Assembly: GCF_022539505.1 (NCBI RefSeq)
Contig: NC_061513.1
Span: forward strand, 350,281,696-350,345,695
DNA: 64,000 bases
From: Lolium rigidum
Taxonomy: Eukaryota > Streptophyta > Magnoliopsida > Poales > Poaceae
Direction: 5' to 3'
Shown: one piece after another, positions 23,052 to 39,012 of the stretch
Layout: every line of letters begins with the position of its first letter
Position numbering within the stretch: position 1 is the first letter of the stretch
The notes under the pieces: generated by a model
The model's database searches: none
The model's input: the letters and a program-made list of their open reading frames with translations, nothing else
What the model was told of the DNA's origin: nothing
Position numbers and translations under genes: made by a program

Positions 23052-23950
23052 AGGTGACCGGCGCCGTCGATTTGTCGAATTCCGCGGGCGAACTTGTTAG
23101 CTATGGTCTCCTCTGGCTTGGCTCGTTCGGGTCAAAGGGTCCATTTCTTGCCGCGCCCATGGGCTCACTTTTAGAAAAATGTTAGCTCAAAAAGATTGCA
23201 CATATGTTCCGCTGAACTTGGATCTAACTCACAAACATTACCACCAACTTGTTCCTAACTTGTGTTGGTGGGTTTGCTGACGCCGTATACGTCTCACGTC
23301 ATAAACCTAATGAATCTAATAACTTGCTACTATCACAAAGAAAGAAAAGACATTGCCGCTCTACGACAAATGAAAAAAAAACTAGACATGGGAGCATATG
23401 CTCCCGGATACAAAGGGCCTCGTTTTCTGTGCGGCAAAAGAAGTATGGGATTCCATAAAAGGGTTTGACGAAAGAGGATAATGCAATGTGATAGCTCTAA
23501 ATATTGATATTTTTTACTAGACGATTATTCACTATCTATCACTTGGTTTTATTGAGTTTTTATTGGATTTTTTGTTTCAACAAATGTTAATATCGCAATC
23601 CACGTGAAACCTTGTTTTGAATTATTTATTTAAGGAAACCATCACTTATGGAGAATTCCAGGGTATTTATGAGCTGATTGCAACAAAATATGAAGATTTC
23701 CTATTGAAACCAAATTGATCCTAGTGCAGCAGGGTGTTTAGCACGCACCCGTCCGGACTATGCACCGCCGCCTTCCTCATATCAATACAAGCATCTTTCG
23801 TAAAGGGAACAACGAGAGAAACAGAGCGCATCAGCTATCATATGCACCAGAAGAGAGGAGATCAGATATGAAGAAGGAGAAGATCATCACCGACTCTCAC
23901 GAAAATCTTCCCCCTCTAGATCATCCACTCATCCATCCCACCCCACATGT

Positions 23951-23953
<3 letters not shown>
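23052..23953. other. Intergenic; contains a 16-bp palindrome
   Basis: No gene is seen. The palindrome GGGAGCATATGCTCCC lies at about 23390-23405 and recurs exactly near 43829. The surrounding 100 bp resemble 25080-25190. Confidence 0.5.

Positions 23954-23987
<34 letters not shown>
23954..23987. repeat. (GA)17 microsatellite
   Basis: A perfect dinucleotide repeat of 34 bases. Confidence 0.95.
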
Positions 23988-23990
<3 letters not shown>

Positions 23991-25439
23991 ATACTTGTAA
24001 GATTAGGGATTGAAACTTCTATTTCATCATGGTTTGTATTTAATTTGATGTTCAACTATTGTAGCTTGCTACGGTAATATCGAGATGAACTCTATTTGCA
24101 TTGCTATGATATTATTGTGTTTTCTCGTCTCATGTGTGAGTAGATCCCATAGGCGTGGGAGATGTAGGGATTGGTGAGATGTGTTGTGCCTATTCTATCC
24201 CATATGTTTGTGAATTATGATTACGATGATTATGTATGAGAATGAATATCTATGTGCACCTAATGCTGTTATCTAATTTAAGGGTTCATGTAACATGATC
24301 TCAAGAACTCATAGACAAGGAACTTGTTTGCTAGTGAATCGGTGACCCCCGAGTGACATGACCAATATCAAAGATGATCTAGCAATACTCGAGTAATCAC
24401 AAGGAACAACCAAGCTTAATTTTTGTATCTGGTTTAACCACCTTAATAGGTGCACTGACCATGGCTTTGGTAACGGGCAAAAGGATCATTGGAGAAAGAT
24501 GAAATCTACCAAGAGAAGTCTTTCTCTCTTTTGAGTTGCTTGACTACTCAAATATAAATACGAAGAATCATATTCATTATCACCATGAAATGAATCTTCA
24601 CGCACCTACTCTTTCGTCTGCAGAATCGCATTTTACTTTCGAATAGTTGTTTACTTTTATGCAAGTTATTACTTTGTTGCACTTTCAATACTCAAAACTC
24701 ACATATTTATATTCACTCTTTTCCATTTCAATCCTTGCAGTCAATTTACCTAAGACTTGTGACACCTTGCGTGCGGCAGAAACACCGCAGATAAACATCC
24801 TACTAAGCTCCTCGTTGGGATGAGATATAAAAACCAAAAATAATACTTTCATAAAAATATGCATGAATGACCATGTGTTCTTGCAGGCCATCACAATGCG
24901 TGAGAGGTGAATGGGTATTCATGAAATTACATTTTTTGGCTATCGCCCACACATAAGAATAACTAGGCGGGAGAACTAAAATCAATGTGCATGAATACCA
25001 TGTATTGCAGATGCATGCAAACCTCAATCCTACAAGAAGAAGGTGGAGGTTGACTTGAAGATGCAGCGTTCGAGAGCAACAACATCGCTGCATTTGCGGC
25101 AAGCAGACAAAACCCTAGATATGGTAGCATGAGCTCCCATGTATGTGGGGTAAAATGAATTTGGGATTCCATGAAAGGCTTTGATGAATGAGAACATTAT
25201 GAAAGGAAAGGGTTGAATGTGTGTCCATGAAATTGAATTTTTTTTGCCGTCGCCCACGCATGAGAGTGACTAGGCTAGAGAAATTGCATAGTTATTGATA
25301 TCAGGGGCTTAGTTTGACTAGCAGGTCAACCTATTGGTAGGAATATAAGCGGGAGCTGGTAGGTAAGTTTTTTCTCGATCGAACTCATTTTACATCCACT
25401 TAGATAAAATAAATACTTGACTTAATACATAGACAAGAT
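23988..25439. other. Intergenic, possible old LTR remnant
   Basis: AT-rich DNA whose phrasing at 24130-24700 recalls LTR U5 regions of grass retrotransposons. I found no paired LTR, primer-binding site or gene. Confidence 0.3.
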
Positions 25440-25680
25440 TATGGATGACGGTGTTGGTTTGCTTTACGGTGTCGTCATCATAAGCATACCTTTTAATAGC
25501 ATTACACATGGTGCGCTCATTTCACCCCTTTGATCTTTTCAGCTAGCTTTGATGTCACTTACAGGTAAGACGAAAAATTGTTTTTTCTTGAAAAAAAAAG
25601 GTTTTCTGAAAAGTTGTTAGATAAAAAACATTGCGCATATATTCCGCTAATTTGGATCTAACGCACACATTAATGTATGA
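25440..25680. repeat. Dispersed repeat, copy 1
   Basis: It shares GGTGTCG(T/C)CATCA(T/C)AAGCATA, GTGCGCTCATTT, ACATTG(C/T)GCAT and TTGGATCTAAC, in the same order, with 33190-33415. The two diverged copies flank the kinase gene. The element type is unknown. Confidence 0.6.
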
Positions 25681-26705
25681 TGAACTCATTTTTTTTTTCA
25701 ACAAAAAAAAACTATCTGCCATACACGGGGCTACCAATAACTCAACTTCAAAGTCAGTTTTCTGTGGGACGTTTGAAGATGCAAAATTAAATAGTATAGC
25801 GACAAAAATTACAACTTCACTATTCATGTATAATTTATTGATTTCTTACCTCTCAAATAATATGAGCTTGAAATTCAATTTATTAATATTTATTAAACAG
25901 TATCATTCTAATACACCACTATTTTCTAAAAACCTTTAAGTGTGGTTTTTTACGAAGCTGTCATTGCAACTTTTTTTGCTTTTATTTTTTTGCGAAATTT
26001 CTCCGATCTATTAATAATCATCAACACTAGCCCGGAGAAAGAATAGCCTCCAGTTTCTCGCCGCTTTGTGTTAGGATTCATTAATCCTGCCCAAAAGGTA
26101 AAAAAATTTACAAGTAGATATTTGAACCATCTAGCGATGACTAAAGACACTAGCGAGAACCGTAGGTGCGCCGCCTTCCTCGCCCCTCCGTCTTCAGAGT
26201 CGGGAAAACCTTGTCGTAGTAAAACTTGTGTAGTAGGCACACTGAAAGTCGTCGTGCTAAGGCCCAAAAGAACCAGCACATCAGAGTAGCAACCATCTGA
26301 CAATGATGACAATTGTAAATTGGAAGAGAGATTGATCTAAAACCACACCAACGACCATAAAAACCAAAGGGTTCCCAACGATCCGCCTGCTTCTTTAGTT
26401 CTTCCAATCACTTCGGAGGCCGAGCATTTCGCAGCCAGGTTGATCACCACGCTCTCCGCAGCTACTTAACAGGACAGGCCTGCACTTGAAGAAAGGGTGG
26501 CCAGCATCATATAGTCACGGAAGCAAACTGGGGCATTGAGGATTGCTATCAATCTCCCTGTGCTGTGCACAGAAACACGGTTTCGAACAGTACAAGTGTC
26601 TCATCTTGTTAGGCACCGGCAGTTGTAAAACAGCACCCCCCAAACTTTCTCCCCTGGTTGCCATCAACCGAGCATGGGATTCCTTTGTTAGCTCTCAGCT
26701 TCCTA
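25681..26705. other. 3' flank of the kinase gene, no gene seen
   Basis: Short ORFs occur on both strands but none resembles a known protein. Confidence 0.5.
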
Positions 26706-26838
26706 TAGTATGATCGTTAAACAATGTGTATGCCAATCTGACAGAGAAGACTCCCTTTCTATCAAATTGTCACACCCAGAATGCATTTAGCATTCTCTTC
26801 TGTCAGATCGGCGTACAAATTGTTTACCAATGATACTA
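26706..26838. other. Foldback hairpin, 43-45-bp arms
   Basis: The left arm (26706-26750) and right arm (26796-26838) are inverted copies with about six mismatches and a 2-base bulge; the loop is about 45 bases. The outer ends are TA/TA. This could be an old MITE or a small-RNA precursor. It lies about 530-665 bp beyond the kinase stop codon, possibly in or near the 3' UTR. Confidence 0.7.
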
Positions 26839-27370
26839 GCAATTGAACAATCCAGACAACGAACAATTCAACAGCATTTCTTAAAGCCTGGAGGTACGGT
26901 TCCTGATTTGCAATAACCATGCGTTACACCAGGTAATCAGACAAAGTAACAGAAGAACAGTCATTGCGGTTGGCGGTAACATTTTTACATCAGGGAGAAC
27001 GGACAAAACAGGGAGCAGCTATACTGCTGCTGCATACAGGTACTGCTAAGCATTACAAAAATGGCGAGAACGAAACAGGTCACAGGCCCCTAGCATTAAC
27101 ATGTCTCCACCACCTACATCATTGCCTTACCTACTAATAATAAGTAATAACTCAACCAACATGCGTTGCCATGTACTTAAACACTGGCAGCATCAACAAC
27201 TTACGGTCAGATAATTTACATAGTTGTACTTCTTTCTCTTGCACCGAACCAGTCTCTCCACAGGTTTTTAGGAGAGTTATCTTCCAAGATGATGAGGTCT
27301 GAGCTTGCGTATTTGCAGCTTGCAGAAGTCGGACAAACAAAAAGAATGAGCGATGTGGTACCACGCCCTT
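26839..27370 (-). other. Likely 3' UTR/3' flank of the kinase gene
   Basis: This sequence follows the stop codon of the minus-strand kinase and carries no supported gene. I could not fix a polyadenylation site. Confidence 0.4.
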
Positions 27371-31092
<3,722 letters not shown>

Positions 31093-31587
31093 GGGGTGGC
31101 GTGCGCGTGCGGGCGGCGGAGGCGGGGGAGGACGCGTCGAGCTGCTGCTGCTGTGCTGCTCGTGTGCTTTGGGGGCTGGCTGGCTGTGGCTTTGTGGGTG
31201 TGGGTGTGTTGGGGATTGGGATGGTGGTGTGCTTTTGACCGGTCGCGGGTGGGTGATGAGTGCGAGAGCGAGATGCGGCTTTGGAGTTTGGACAGGTAGG
31301 TGGTAACGATTTTTAGACGGAGATAAAGTGGTTAGGGGTAGTGGAAGGTCAAGGTGGGAAATGGGATGGGAATCAACCTGCTGGCTAGTGATGATGGGTG
31401 CTGCTCAAACGGTCGCCACGTGGTATTAGTACCACCAGCACTTGATTTTAGTTTATTTTATTTTCTAAGAATTTTGAATTGTTCTTATGCTACTTTGGTA
31501 AGAACGTTTCATTCTCTAGAAATATACAGTTCATCTATATCACATACTGGGCTAAGCGCCTAGACATATACAGTTTATATGTACATA
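31093..31587 (-). promoter_or_regulatory. 5' UTR/promoter region of the kinase gene
   Basis: The first 170 bp upstream of the ATG are very GC-rich (GGCGGCGG, GTGTGGGTGTG on the plus strand). This is typical for the 5' end of a grass housekeeping or signalling gene. No clear TATA box stands out. A Stowaway MITE lies about 500 bp upstream. Confidence 0.45.
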
Positions 31588-31840
31588 CTCCCTCCATCCT
31601 AAAATCTAAGGCGTCTAAGGATTAGTTAAAAGTCAATGTTTTTTAAGTTTGACCAAGTTTATACACAAAAATATAAATATTTACACTACTGAATGAACAT
31701 GAATAGATTCACCATAAAGTATATTTTCTTAATATGTTCATTCGATATTGTACATGTAAATTTCTAAGTATTTGGTCAAAGTTAGCAAAGTTCGACTTTT
31801 GACCGATCCTTAGACGCCTTACATTTTGGGATTGAGGGAG
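31588..31840. mobile_element. Stowaway-type MITE, 253 bp
   Basis: The ends CTCCCTCCATCCTAAAAT and ATTTTGGGATTGAGGGAG are inverted copies flanked by TA (31586-31587 and 31841-31842). It is inserted upstream of the kinase gene. Confidence 0.9.
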
Positions 31841-31842
31841 TA

Positions 31843-33189
31843 CTAATTTGATTGAAAATTAACGATAAACGCTAATTTCCTATTACAATTACACATAATT
31901 TATCTGGGCCACAAGGACATGGTACACGGGTACCCTGGCGCGCAAGCATTTATCTTTTACCATTCCGCGAGAACCTTGGATGAGTCTCTATCAGTTTGAT
32001 CTGAGCTAAATGAGTTAAATTTGTGGGGGAATTTAACACCTTAATTGTGAAAACCTAAATCATCCACACAAAAGATGTCTGCTGAATTAATTTATCTCAG
32101 TTAGGAGAATGTTGTTTTGATCATGATATATATCTTGTCTATCAACACCACTTCGTCCACTCAATAGATATTACGGTTGACATTTGAGTTTATTTTTGTT
32201 TCTCTACAAAAGTTTATTTCCTAGTATAACCTGATACGACTGATATCTTAGTCGGATCACACTAATCATATTCTAACTGGTGGTGACATTTGAGATCAAA
32301 ACAATCGCTACATCGGCAACATTTATTTTTTCTTCTTATTTCAAAGTGATGTTACTTTTGTCTTAAAATTGCACATAGTTCATGTCCATCTTGGAGCTAG
32401 GGTACATAAACCCATTCAAACAACCGCCATCTTCATAGTAGTGGTAGTATTTAATGTTGGTTTATATCTTGGAAGAAGTTAAATTTGGATTACGACAAGA
32501 TAAAATTCATATCTGACTCGGAACTAAGGAGGGCTAGATAAACCTACTAAAATGACCTTCTACGTCATCTCTAGTTCTGGTACACTATAACTTGTGATCA
32601 TGTTTTTGCAAAATGTTTTTTATTTCTCTACCATGGACACAACGAGGTAGGAGGGATGGCGGTGGTGCATGGAGGAGGCGGGATTTCACAGCCGCACCGG
32701 GTCTAAGTGGCTAACTTTCCCGCATCGGGCGGAGCTTTTCAGCCTATACCAGGTCTCTCCCTACCTTTCTCCCGGCCGATTCCCTAGCAGAGAGCGGTGA
32801 TTGCGGCTAAGAACCTATTTGAGGCGGCAGAACGTGATGCTATTCTAGCGCCGCAGTCATTCGGGAGCCCACCGGTTGTGGTGCTACGGAAGTGCGACTT
32901 CAACAACAAAGGTCTCGGGTGGACTAGGCCATGTCAGCTTCGCCTACGCCTTAACGAATTGCCCCGACTTCATTCATGGTGGGCCCATTACAACCTCTTG
33001 GACTTCTACACATTCTTTGATATGGCCTTTTTAGAGGATGGCTCCAAGCATTTTTTTTCTCACAATTTTTTTTTTTTGAAAATTGTTAGATCGATGTCAT
33101 TTTGCACCGATTGGATAAAACTGAAAGTGTAACATACGCATAAATTTCACGACTATCTTTCGAAGACGAGTTCACCACCAACTGCCATC
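31843..33189. other. Intergenic, no gene recognised
   Basis: A 111-codon ORF at 32797-33132 has mixed composition, no domain I know and a frame that runs into poly-T/Phe. I do not call it a gene. Confidence 0.5.
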
Positions 33190-33415
33190 TAATAATATTG
33201 GTATGATTAATGGTGTCGCCATCACAAGCATAACATTTGGTAGAAATGCATATAGTGCGCTCATTTTCAACCTTTTATCCTTTTCGACATTCTTTGGTGA
33301 TGCTTATTGGTTAGATGAAAATCCATTTTTCGTGAAAAAACAAAATAGAGTTTTTAAAATGTTTGATCAAAAACATTGTGCATTTGTTCTGCCTACTTGG
33401 ATCTAACTCATAAAG
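33190..33415. repeat. Dispersed repeat, copy 2
   Basis: Diverged copy of 25440-25680 in the same orientation, on the other side of the kinase gene. Confidence 0.6.
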
Positions 33416-35879
33416 TAAGAGACGAATACTAGCTAAGAAAAAATATTTTTCTCTTAGGATTGCATATAGTTCATCTCCATGTATTGGAAAAAATTAATGT
33501 CTATATATATTGGAAGCACTTAAATGTCAATTGTAGTTAGATAAAATGTGTCACTGGCTCAAAACCAAGTACGTCTAGATAAAATGTGTTTTTTCACTAT
33601 GTGTATTTTCTACTATACACTATTCTCCATCTTCAGCGAAATGTATAAACCTATTGGGACAATCCATATACATCAGTATTGATGTCAATCATCTATTCTT
33701 TTTGTTTCAATCTTACAATAATTATTCAGTTCTTTATTACAATTTGATATAATTCATCTCCAAATGCATGTACCTGAAAGGTAATTTTTATTTTCCATGT
33801 TCGATTATTATACTATTTATATCTAAGAGCGTCCTAAATAACAATGTTTGTAATTTTGAGGGCCATCTTTTTTGGTGATACACATAAAGACAAAGAACAA
33901 TATTGATGTTACTTGCGGAGTTCATAATTTAACAATATATGCGAAAATGAATAGACTTGTATTTTTCAAGTTTTAGACCAATGTTCTTAATGGTGTTTTA
34001 GTTATTTTTGTAAAGTTTGTGTCCTTTTTTATTTATTGGACTTTCAGACACTTTTGTGACATTCTAGTCACTCTTGTGTAAAGTTCTATTCACAATATTT
34101 GTATTTTATTTTTTATTTTTATGTTTCATGTCGTTTATTTTTTGTGCAATTGCACTTCCACCTTGATTTTGTTATTTGTTACTTGTTGCAATTTGAGTTC
34201 CTTGTTGAGTCGCACCTTTTGATGTAACTGTACTTCAATAGCGATGCTCAAAGTGGCTCAAAATTTTGGAAATTTCAGTGGCTTGTGTCCTATACAATCT
34301 AGTAATTTATTTATCCATTATAATTTTATTACATTTCTTGTTTGTAAGTGGCTGGTAGGAAAAATAAATTAGTGGCTACCATATGTGAGGGAAAGGTTAC
34401 TATCTGCTTATAATTTCTTTTTATGTTTCAGCTTAATTTGTTGGATTTGGATTGAGTTCATTTGGCTTTAAATACATCAAGTCTACCAGAAAGTGTTTCT
34501 ATGCGAAGAAAATCGATAGGGAAATCTTGGGTACATTCTAGTATGCTCTTTAGATTGTAGTAATTTCATATGATATTTGTTGGATTATAATTCTTATGAT
34601 TGATTCTTTTGGGTTGCCTCTGATGAAAGGAATTGTGCTACCCAACTTCCAATGCTATCCTTTTACATATCCCCTATGTTGTAGGAATCTCAACGTGAAC
34701 TCAAACCTCCTTTTAATTTTCCTTAGAGAAGTCTAATGCGTCTTAAATCTATCTCTCTCCTCAATCCTCCAATAAGTTTGTGTTTATTTCATGTTCCCCA
34801 GCGAAAAATGCTTATCACATAATTTATGTACTTTAGGGTTTATTAGAATTCGTAGCACACACATCTTAATTCGGCGCTTTATTTCTACTTTTCAAAATCA
34901 TGCAATCAAACATTAGCAAAAAGAAGAAACCTGGAGAAGAAATAGTACACGACAACTTAAGGATTAACTATAAGAATCCATAGCACACTACATTGTAGTT
35001 CACGGATATCAACATTAATTCAAAACATTTTAATATTTCTTGGAGAACTGCAATGCACACACTGTATCTCTACTCCCTCCTGTTTATTTCGTGCGCACCA
35101 TCGAAATAGTACATTACAAGAATCTATAGAATGCGACTTTTTGATTCTGCTTTTTTAAAAAATTGATGGACTTTTCTAAATTCCCACTTGAACCCAATCT
35201 CATATGATCCTGCTAAAAATAATAATCAAGAATAGCAAACCAATCAAAAAATCTGCTTTTTGCAACTAACATGAGAATGTGCTCTAAGTGCACGCCACAT
35301 TTTTCCAGAGAAGTATCATACCTAACGGGATGTGAAAAAAAAAATTCATGTTTTTTTAGAACTTCTAGCTTTGTTGTTTACATCAGAGGCAACCCAATGT
35401 TATTTTGCACAAACCACTACATATTGTCTTTTCTACAAGAATTTTGCGGGGCTCTAGTTCATTGTACAGAATTTTCATTGTACAAAATTTTCGATATTCT
35501 TGATTCTGTTTGCTGTTTTTCTCGATTTTTTCATTCGAGCGGAGGAGGCTATGAGCTCGGGAGCAGCACCGCCATGTCCGATGTCTTTCCAAATCCTGCA
35601 ACCAAGCATTACTTTGTGCAACCCACACCCACGTGACGGAAACCGGAACTGAACCCTGCTGCAAATGCAAATCCAAGTGAACCGTGTACCGTAGGCACGG
35701 TGTTTCCAAAGCTCAGCCGCCCCTCGCCAAGCAAAATCTACCTTTGAGCATTTCTCTGTCAACACTTGAACAGGCCAACCAGAAAAACCACCACGCTCAG
35801 TCGCTCAGTGCATTCGTCTGTTCGGTTGGCATTTGCGATGGAGTTGAACCGCAGCTACCACCACGAGCGTAGCTAGCTA
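33416..35879. other. AT-rich intergenic DNA, no gene seen
   Basis: There are many short AT-rich ORFs and no recognised protein, terminal repeats or RNA gene. Confidence 0.5.
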
Positions 35880-37292
35880 CCCGTTGTCCCGTTCTACCGC
35901 CGCGGCGTGGCAAGGCTGGCGGTCAAAGCCGGGATAGGTGGAGCGAGCGACCGATGGCTGGCTGGAGGATGGAGCGGCGCGCGGTGCTGTCCAGTGATCC
36001 GATGAGTCCTCCGACAGGGCGGCCCTCCCCGCCATTTCTTTACTCGAAGCTAGGGTAGACATAGACGGGGCTCCGGCCGATTATTATTAGCGCGCGGCAG
36101 CGGCCATCACACCCAATAATTCAGCGCGCGGCCGTCGTCGTCGTCGCTGGCCATCCCGCGCGCGCGGCACATGCTCGCGTCCCAATCCACCCTGTGCCGC
36201 CGTGAACAGTGAGTGAGCAGCGCGGCACGGCACCGCCACCGGCAGGCCGTGCCGACCGTTGCTCGCTCTCGGCTCGGCTCGTCCCGTCCAGTCGTCGTCT
36301 CCCTGCAGCTGCTGCGTGCGCTGCGCTGTACTGGACTACTGGTGCATGGAAGCCAGCGCACGCCACGCTTTGACCGCGCGCGCGCCGGAAATTCTCGGAG
36401 ACGATGAAATGTACTAGCGGCCTTCTCTCCTGTTCCCCTCCATGGATGGATCCCCGGAATTGTTTACTCGCGTGGTTCCCTTGCCTCCGGCGGTCCAGCT
36501 GAGATCGTGTGATCACTGGCCATTCACTAGCAGCCAGCCACATTGGCAGGGACGAATCGGACGATCTATACTAATCCATTCTGGGCGTCTACCGCTGCAT
36601 CTAGTATGTATTTTCAAGATTTTCTCTGCCGCTCCTGCATCATACGATAGGCATGGCCAACATGTACGGCTACGACGTACTCGTACCAGTCGTACCCATA
36701 TCTGTTGTCTTTTCGTTCGACCCTCACCTAGATTCCAAGTGGTTTTGTACTACTGTATGCAGCTTTCGGCACGACGGCGTCTCCTGCCATGAAAGAAAGC
36801 GCGGGCGCGCTGTTAATCCCGCCGGAAACCTGGACCTTTCGGAAAACCCGGAACCGACTGTGGCTGCTAGCAGCACTGCTGCCGCGGCGCAGCAGCATAG
36901 TAGACCTCGCCTACGTGATCGATGACCGAGTAGGTTTTGACCGCGTTCAATTCAAACGCCCGCCCGGTGCCCGCAGTGTTCCGTCACTGTCCCTCGCTGG
37001 TTCGGTAAACCTGCCGCCGGCCGGCTGCAGCTGCAGCTGCTGCCTGCAAGAAATCTACACCCGGATCTGAACGGTTCTGAACGCACGCAACGACGTTGGC
37101 CGATGGTACCGCTCACTCGGTCGACTGCTTGACTTGACTAGGAGGGGAGCAGAGGAAGCAGCAGCGCCTGCCGCCCTGCCCTGCTTGCTCCCATGCCCAC
37201 CTTGGCAAAAATCTCGTGTGGATATGGCTCGCCATTCATAGCTTTTCCGGCCGGGACCTACCTAGCTCCCATCCACAGGCCACAGCAGAATA
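35880..37292. other. GC-rich island without a recognisable gene
   Basis: A sharp rise in GC and CpG (CGCGCGCG, CGGCGTGGC, CCGGCCGG) over about 1.3 kb contrasts with the AT-rich flanks. ORFs of 60-140 codons occur in all frames, as expected from composition. It might be a promoter or first exon of a lost gene, or an unannotated non-coding transcript. Confidence 0.4.
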
Positions 37293-37301
37293 CAGAGAAA
37301 C

Positions 37302-38127
37302 GGCAATTTCCACAAAAATAACTAAAAATTATTAATATTTTAAAAAAGAGTGAATTCCACTTTTTACCCCTAAGATCAATTTTGTACCACTTTTTACGCA
37401 ATTTAACAAAAGTTTCTCAAAACTACCCATTTAACATACTTCCTTCTATTTTTTACCCTTTTCTATCTTTTGCCATGTTCGGTCCCACTATGAGGCCAAA
37501 TCGTGGCGTGTCCTAGTCAGATTTTTGAGCCGAGCCGAGATGGTTTAGTCAGGTGTGATGAACCGGAGCTGATCGCAGATGTTTGCCGGAGCCTGGAACC
37601 AACTCGCCGTCCCTACGGGTCGAGCCGGAGCCTCGAATCATGAATGTAAAATATAGAATAGGGTAAAAAATGGAAATAAGTATGCTAAATGGGGTAGTTT
37701 TGAGAATTTTTTGTTAAATTGGGTAAAAAGTGGCACAAGGTCAATCTTAGGGGGTAAAAAGTAGAATTCACTCTTAAAAATATGAACTATCAGTGAAACA
37801 AATTCGTAGATCTAACCCTTCCGTGCCACGCTAGTCTCCATGGCGTGGCACCTTATTGTGTGGCGTCCCAACCTACGACGCCACACAATGGGGTGTCACG
37901 CCACAACCTATGGCGCTACTTTTTTTTGGCCGTGCCCCAACCCATGGCGTGGCACAATGGGGTGCAACACCACAGTCTACGACGCCATACAATGAGGTGC
38001 CACGTGGTGGAGACAGGCGTGCAGGTCTGCAAGCGTGACACAAAAATGTCAGATTTGTGAATTTGTTTCGCGAAAAATGTACTTTTGAAATTTATTCTAA
38101 GATTAGGTCATTTTTATCCAAATTGCC
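37302..38127. mobile_element. Mutator-type non-autonomous element with 9-bp duplication
   Basis: The ends GGCAATTT and AAATTGCC are inverted, with weaker inverted similarity extending inward about 70 bp. The flanks carry a perfect 9-bp duplication CAGAGAAAC (37293-37301 and 38128-38136), the length made by Mutator-like transposases. The right half has short imperfect repeats around ATGGCGTGGCAC and GGGGTGCCACG (about 37830-38010). A foldback element (37348-37773) is nested inside. There is no transposase gene. Confidence 0.85.
37348..37773. mobile_element. Nested foldback MITE, 426 bp
   Basis: Inverted arms of about 115 bp start GAGTGAATTC and end GAATTCACTC; each contains CACTTTTTAC..AATTTAACAAAA..TTCTCAAAACTACCC. 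The flanks TTAAAAAA (37340-37347) and TTAAAAAT (37774-37781) match at 7 of 8 bases, consistent with an 8-bp duplication. The 60-70% AT arms would give a long RNA hairpin if transcribed. Confidence 0.85.
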
Positions 38128-38136
38128 CAGAGAAAC

Positions 38137-38721
38137 AAGGAAAACTAACTAGGTCAAAGCAAAGCATTGTCCCTCTCAAATGCTAAAACCATGCATGGAA
38201 CATATAACCCTAAGAAACCTCCTGGGTCCCCAACTTCCCATGGTTCAACCCAGGGCACGCGGTTTCCTTCCGTACGACCACATGAATAGTTAGTCCATAT
38301 ACCGGAAATAAGGGTTTTCAACATAAAAAAGATTTTAACCCGACACACCAATATTTTAAATTGAAACTTTGAAATATCAACAAAGTTTAAAGTAAATGCG
38401 TAGACCAAAATGGAAGCAAACAATGCACGGAAGTTGGGAAAGAAAACGATGGACGATCAAGAAGAAGCTTGGGCATTGCCGCCGCCGTCATCACCGTTCG
38501 CCACAACACCATCATCATTGGCACCACTACCACCACCACCAAAAGTAGCACGAGGAGCAACAACCTTTCTTCTTTCCTATCTTGCTTCCAATATCTCGAC
38601 CTTTCTTATCTCCCACTATTTTTTTGTTAGAGGATCCATTATCATCCCGGTTCTCCTTCTTTTCCTCGTCGAGCTAGATCTTCTATTTTCGAACTAACTC
38701 TTCCCCTTCTCTAATTCCCCC
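38137..38721. other. Intergenic, no gene recognised
   Basis: Includes a run of CCACCA/CATCATCA repeats near 38480-38550 that yields Pro/Ser-rich ORFs of no clear meaning. Confidence 0.4.
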
Positions 38722-39012
38722 CTACTTCCTTATCTTATTGATTTGCTTCTTCTCGAACAATTTCTTGCTAGCTTGCAATTGCTTGCGCCATTTTTTTGTC
38801 ATTTTTTCTTGCTCGACCCTTCTCTTCACCTCAAGCTTCACTTGCCTTCTTCCATCCGGTATCCATTTGTTTCTCGATGCATCATCACTATCATCGGCAT
38901 TCAAATATATGGGAGCGCTTTCTCGTGGAGCAGGAGCTTCTTGGACCCTTAATTTCCACTTCAATGGTAAACGGTAGAGAAATTCGTCCACATCGTACAC
39001 TTCTTCAAACAC
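38722..39012 (-). pseudogene. Basic, coiled-coil-like protein fragment, unrecognised
   Basis: The 96-codon ORF has an acidic start (MFEEVYDVDEFLYRLPLKWK) and then a Lys/Arg/Glu-rich helix (VKLEVKRRVEQEKMTKKWRK) to its stop. The pattern looks protein-like and may be the C-terminal part of a transposon accessory protein. An in-frame stop about 30 bp upstream and no matching exon nearby suggest a remnant. Confidence 0.3.

Noticed and set aside
26794..26805. miR156 gene
   Set aside because: Only 12 bases match and they run into the loop; a miRNA should lie within the stem.
32797..33132. 111-codon ORF
   Set aside because: It runs into a poly-T tract (Phe repeat), and no domain or splice structure supports it.
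36121..36543. 140-codon ORF in the GC-rich island
   Set aside because: Long ORFs occur in several frames here, as expected from GC content; the protein is Arg/Ala/Gly-rich without a motif.
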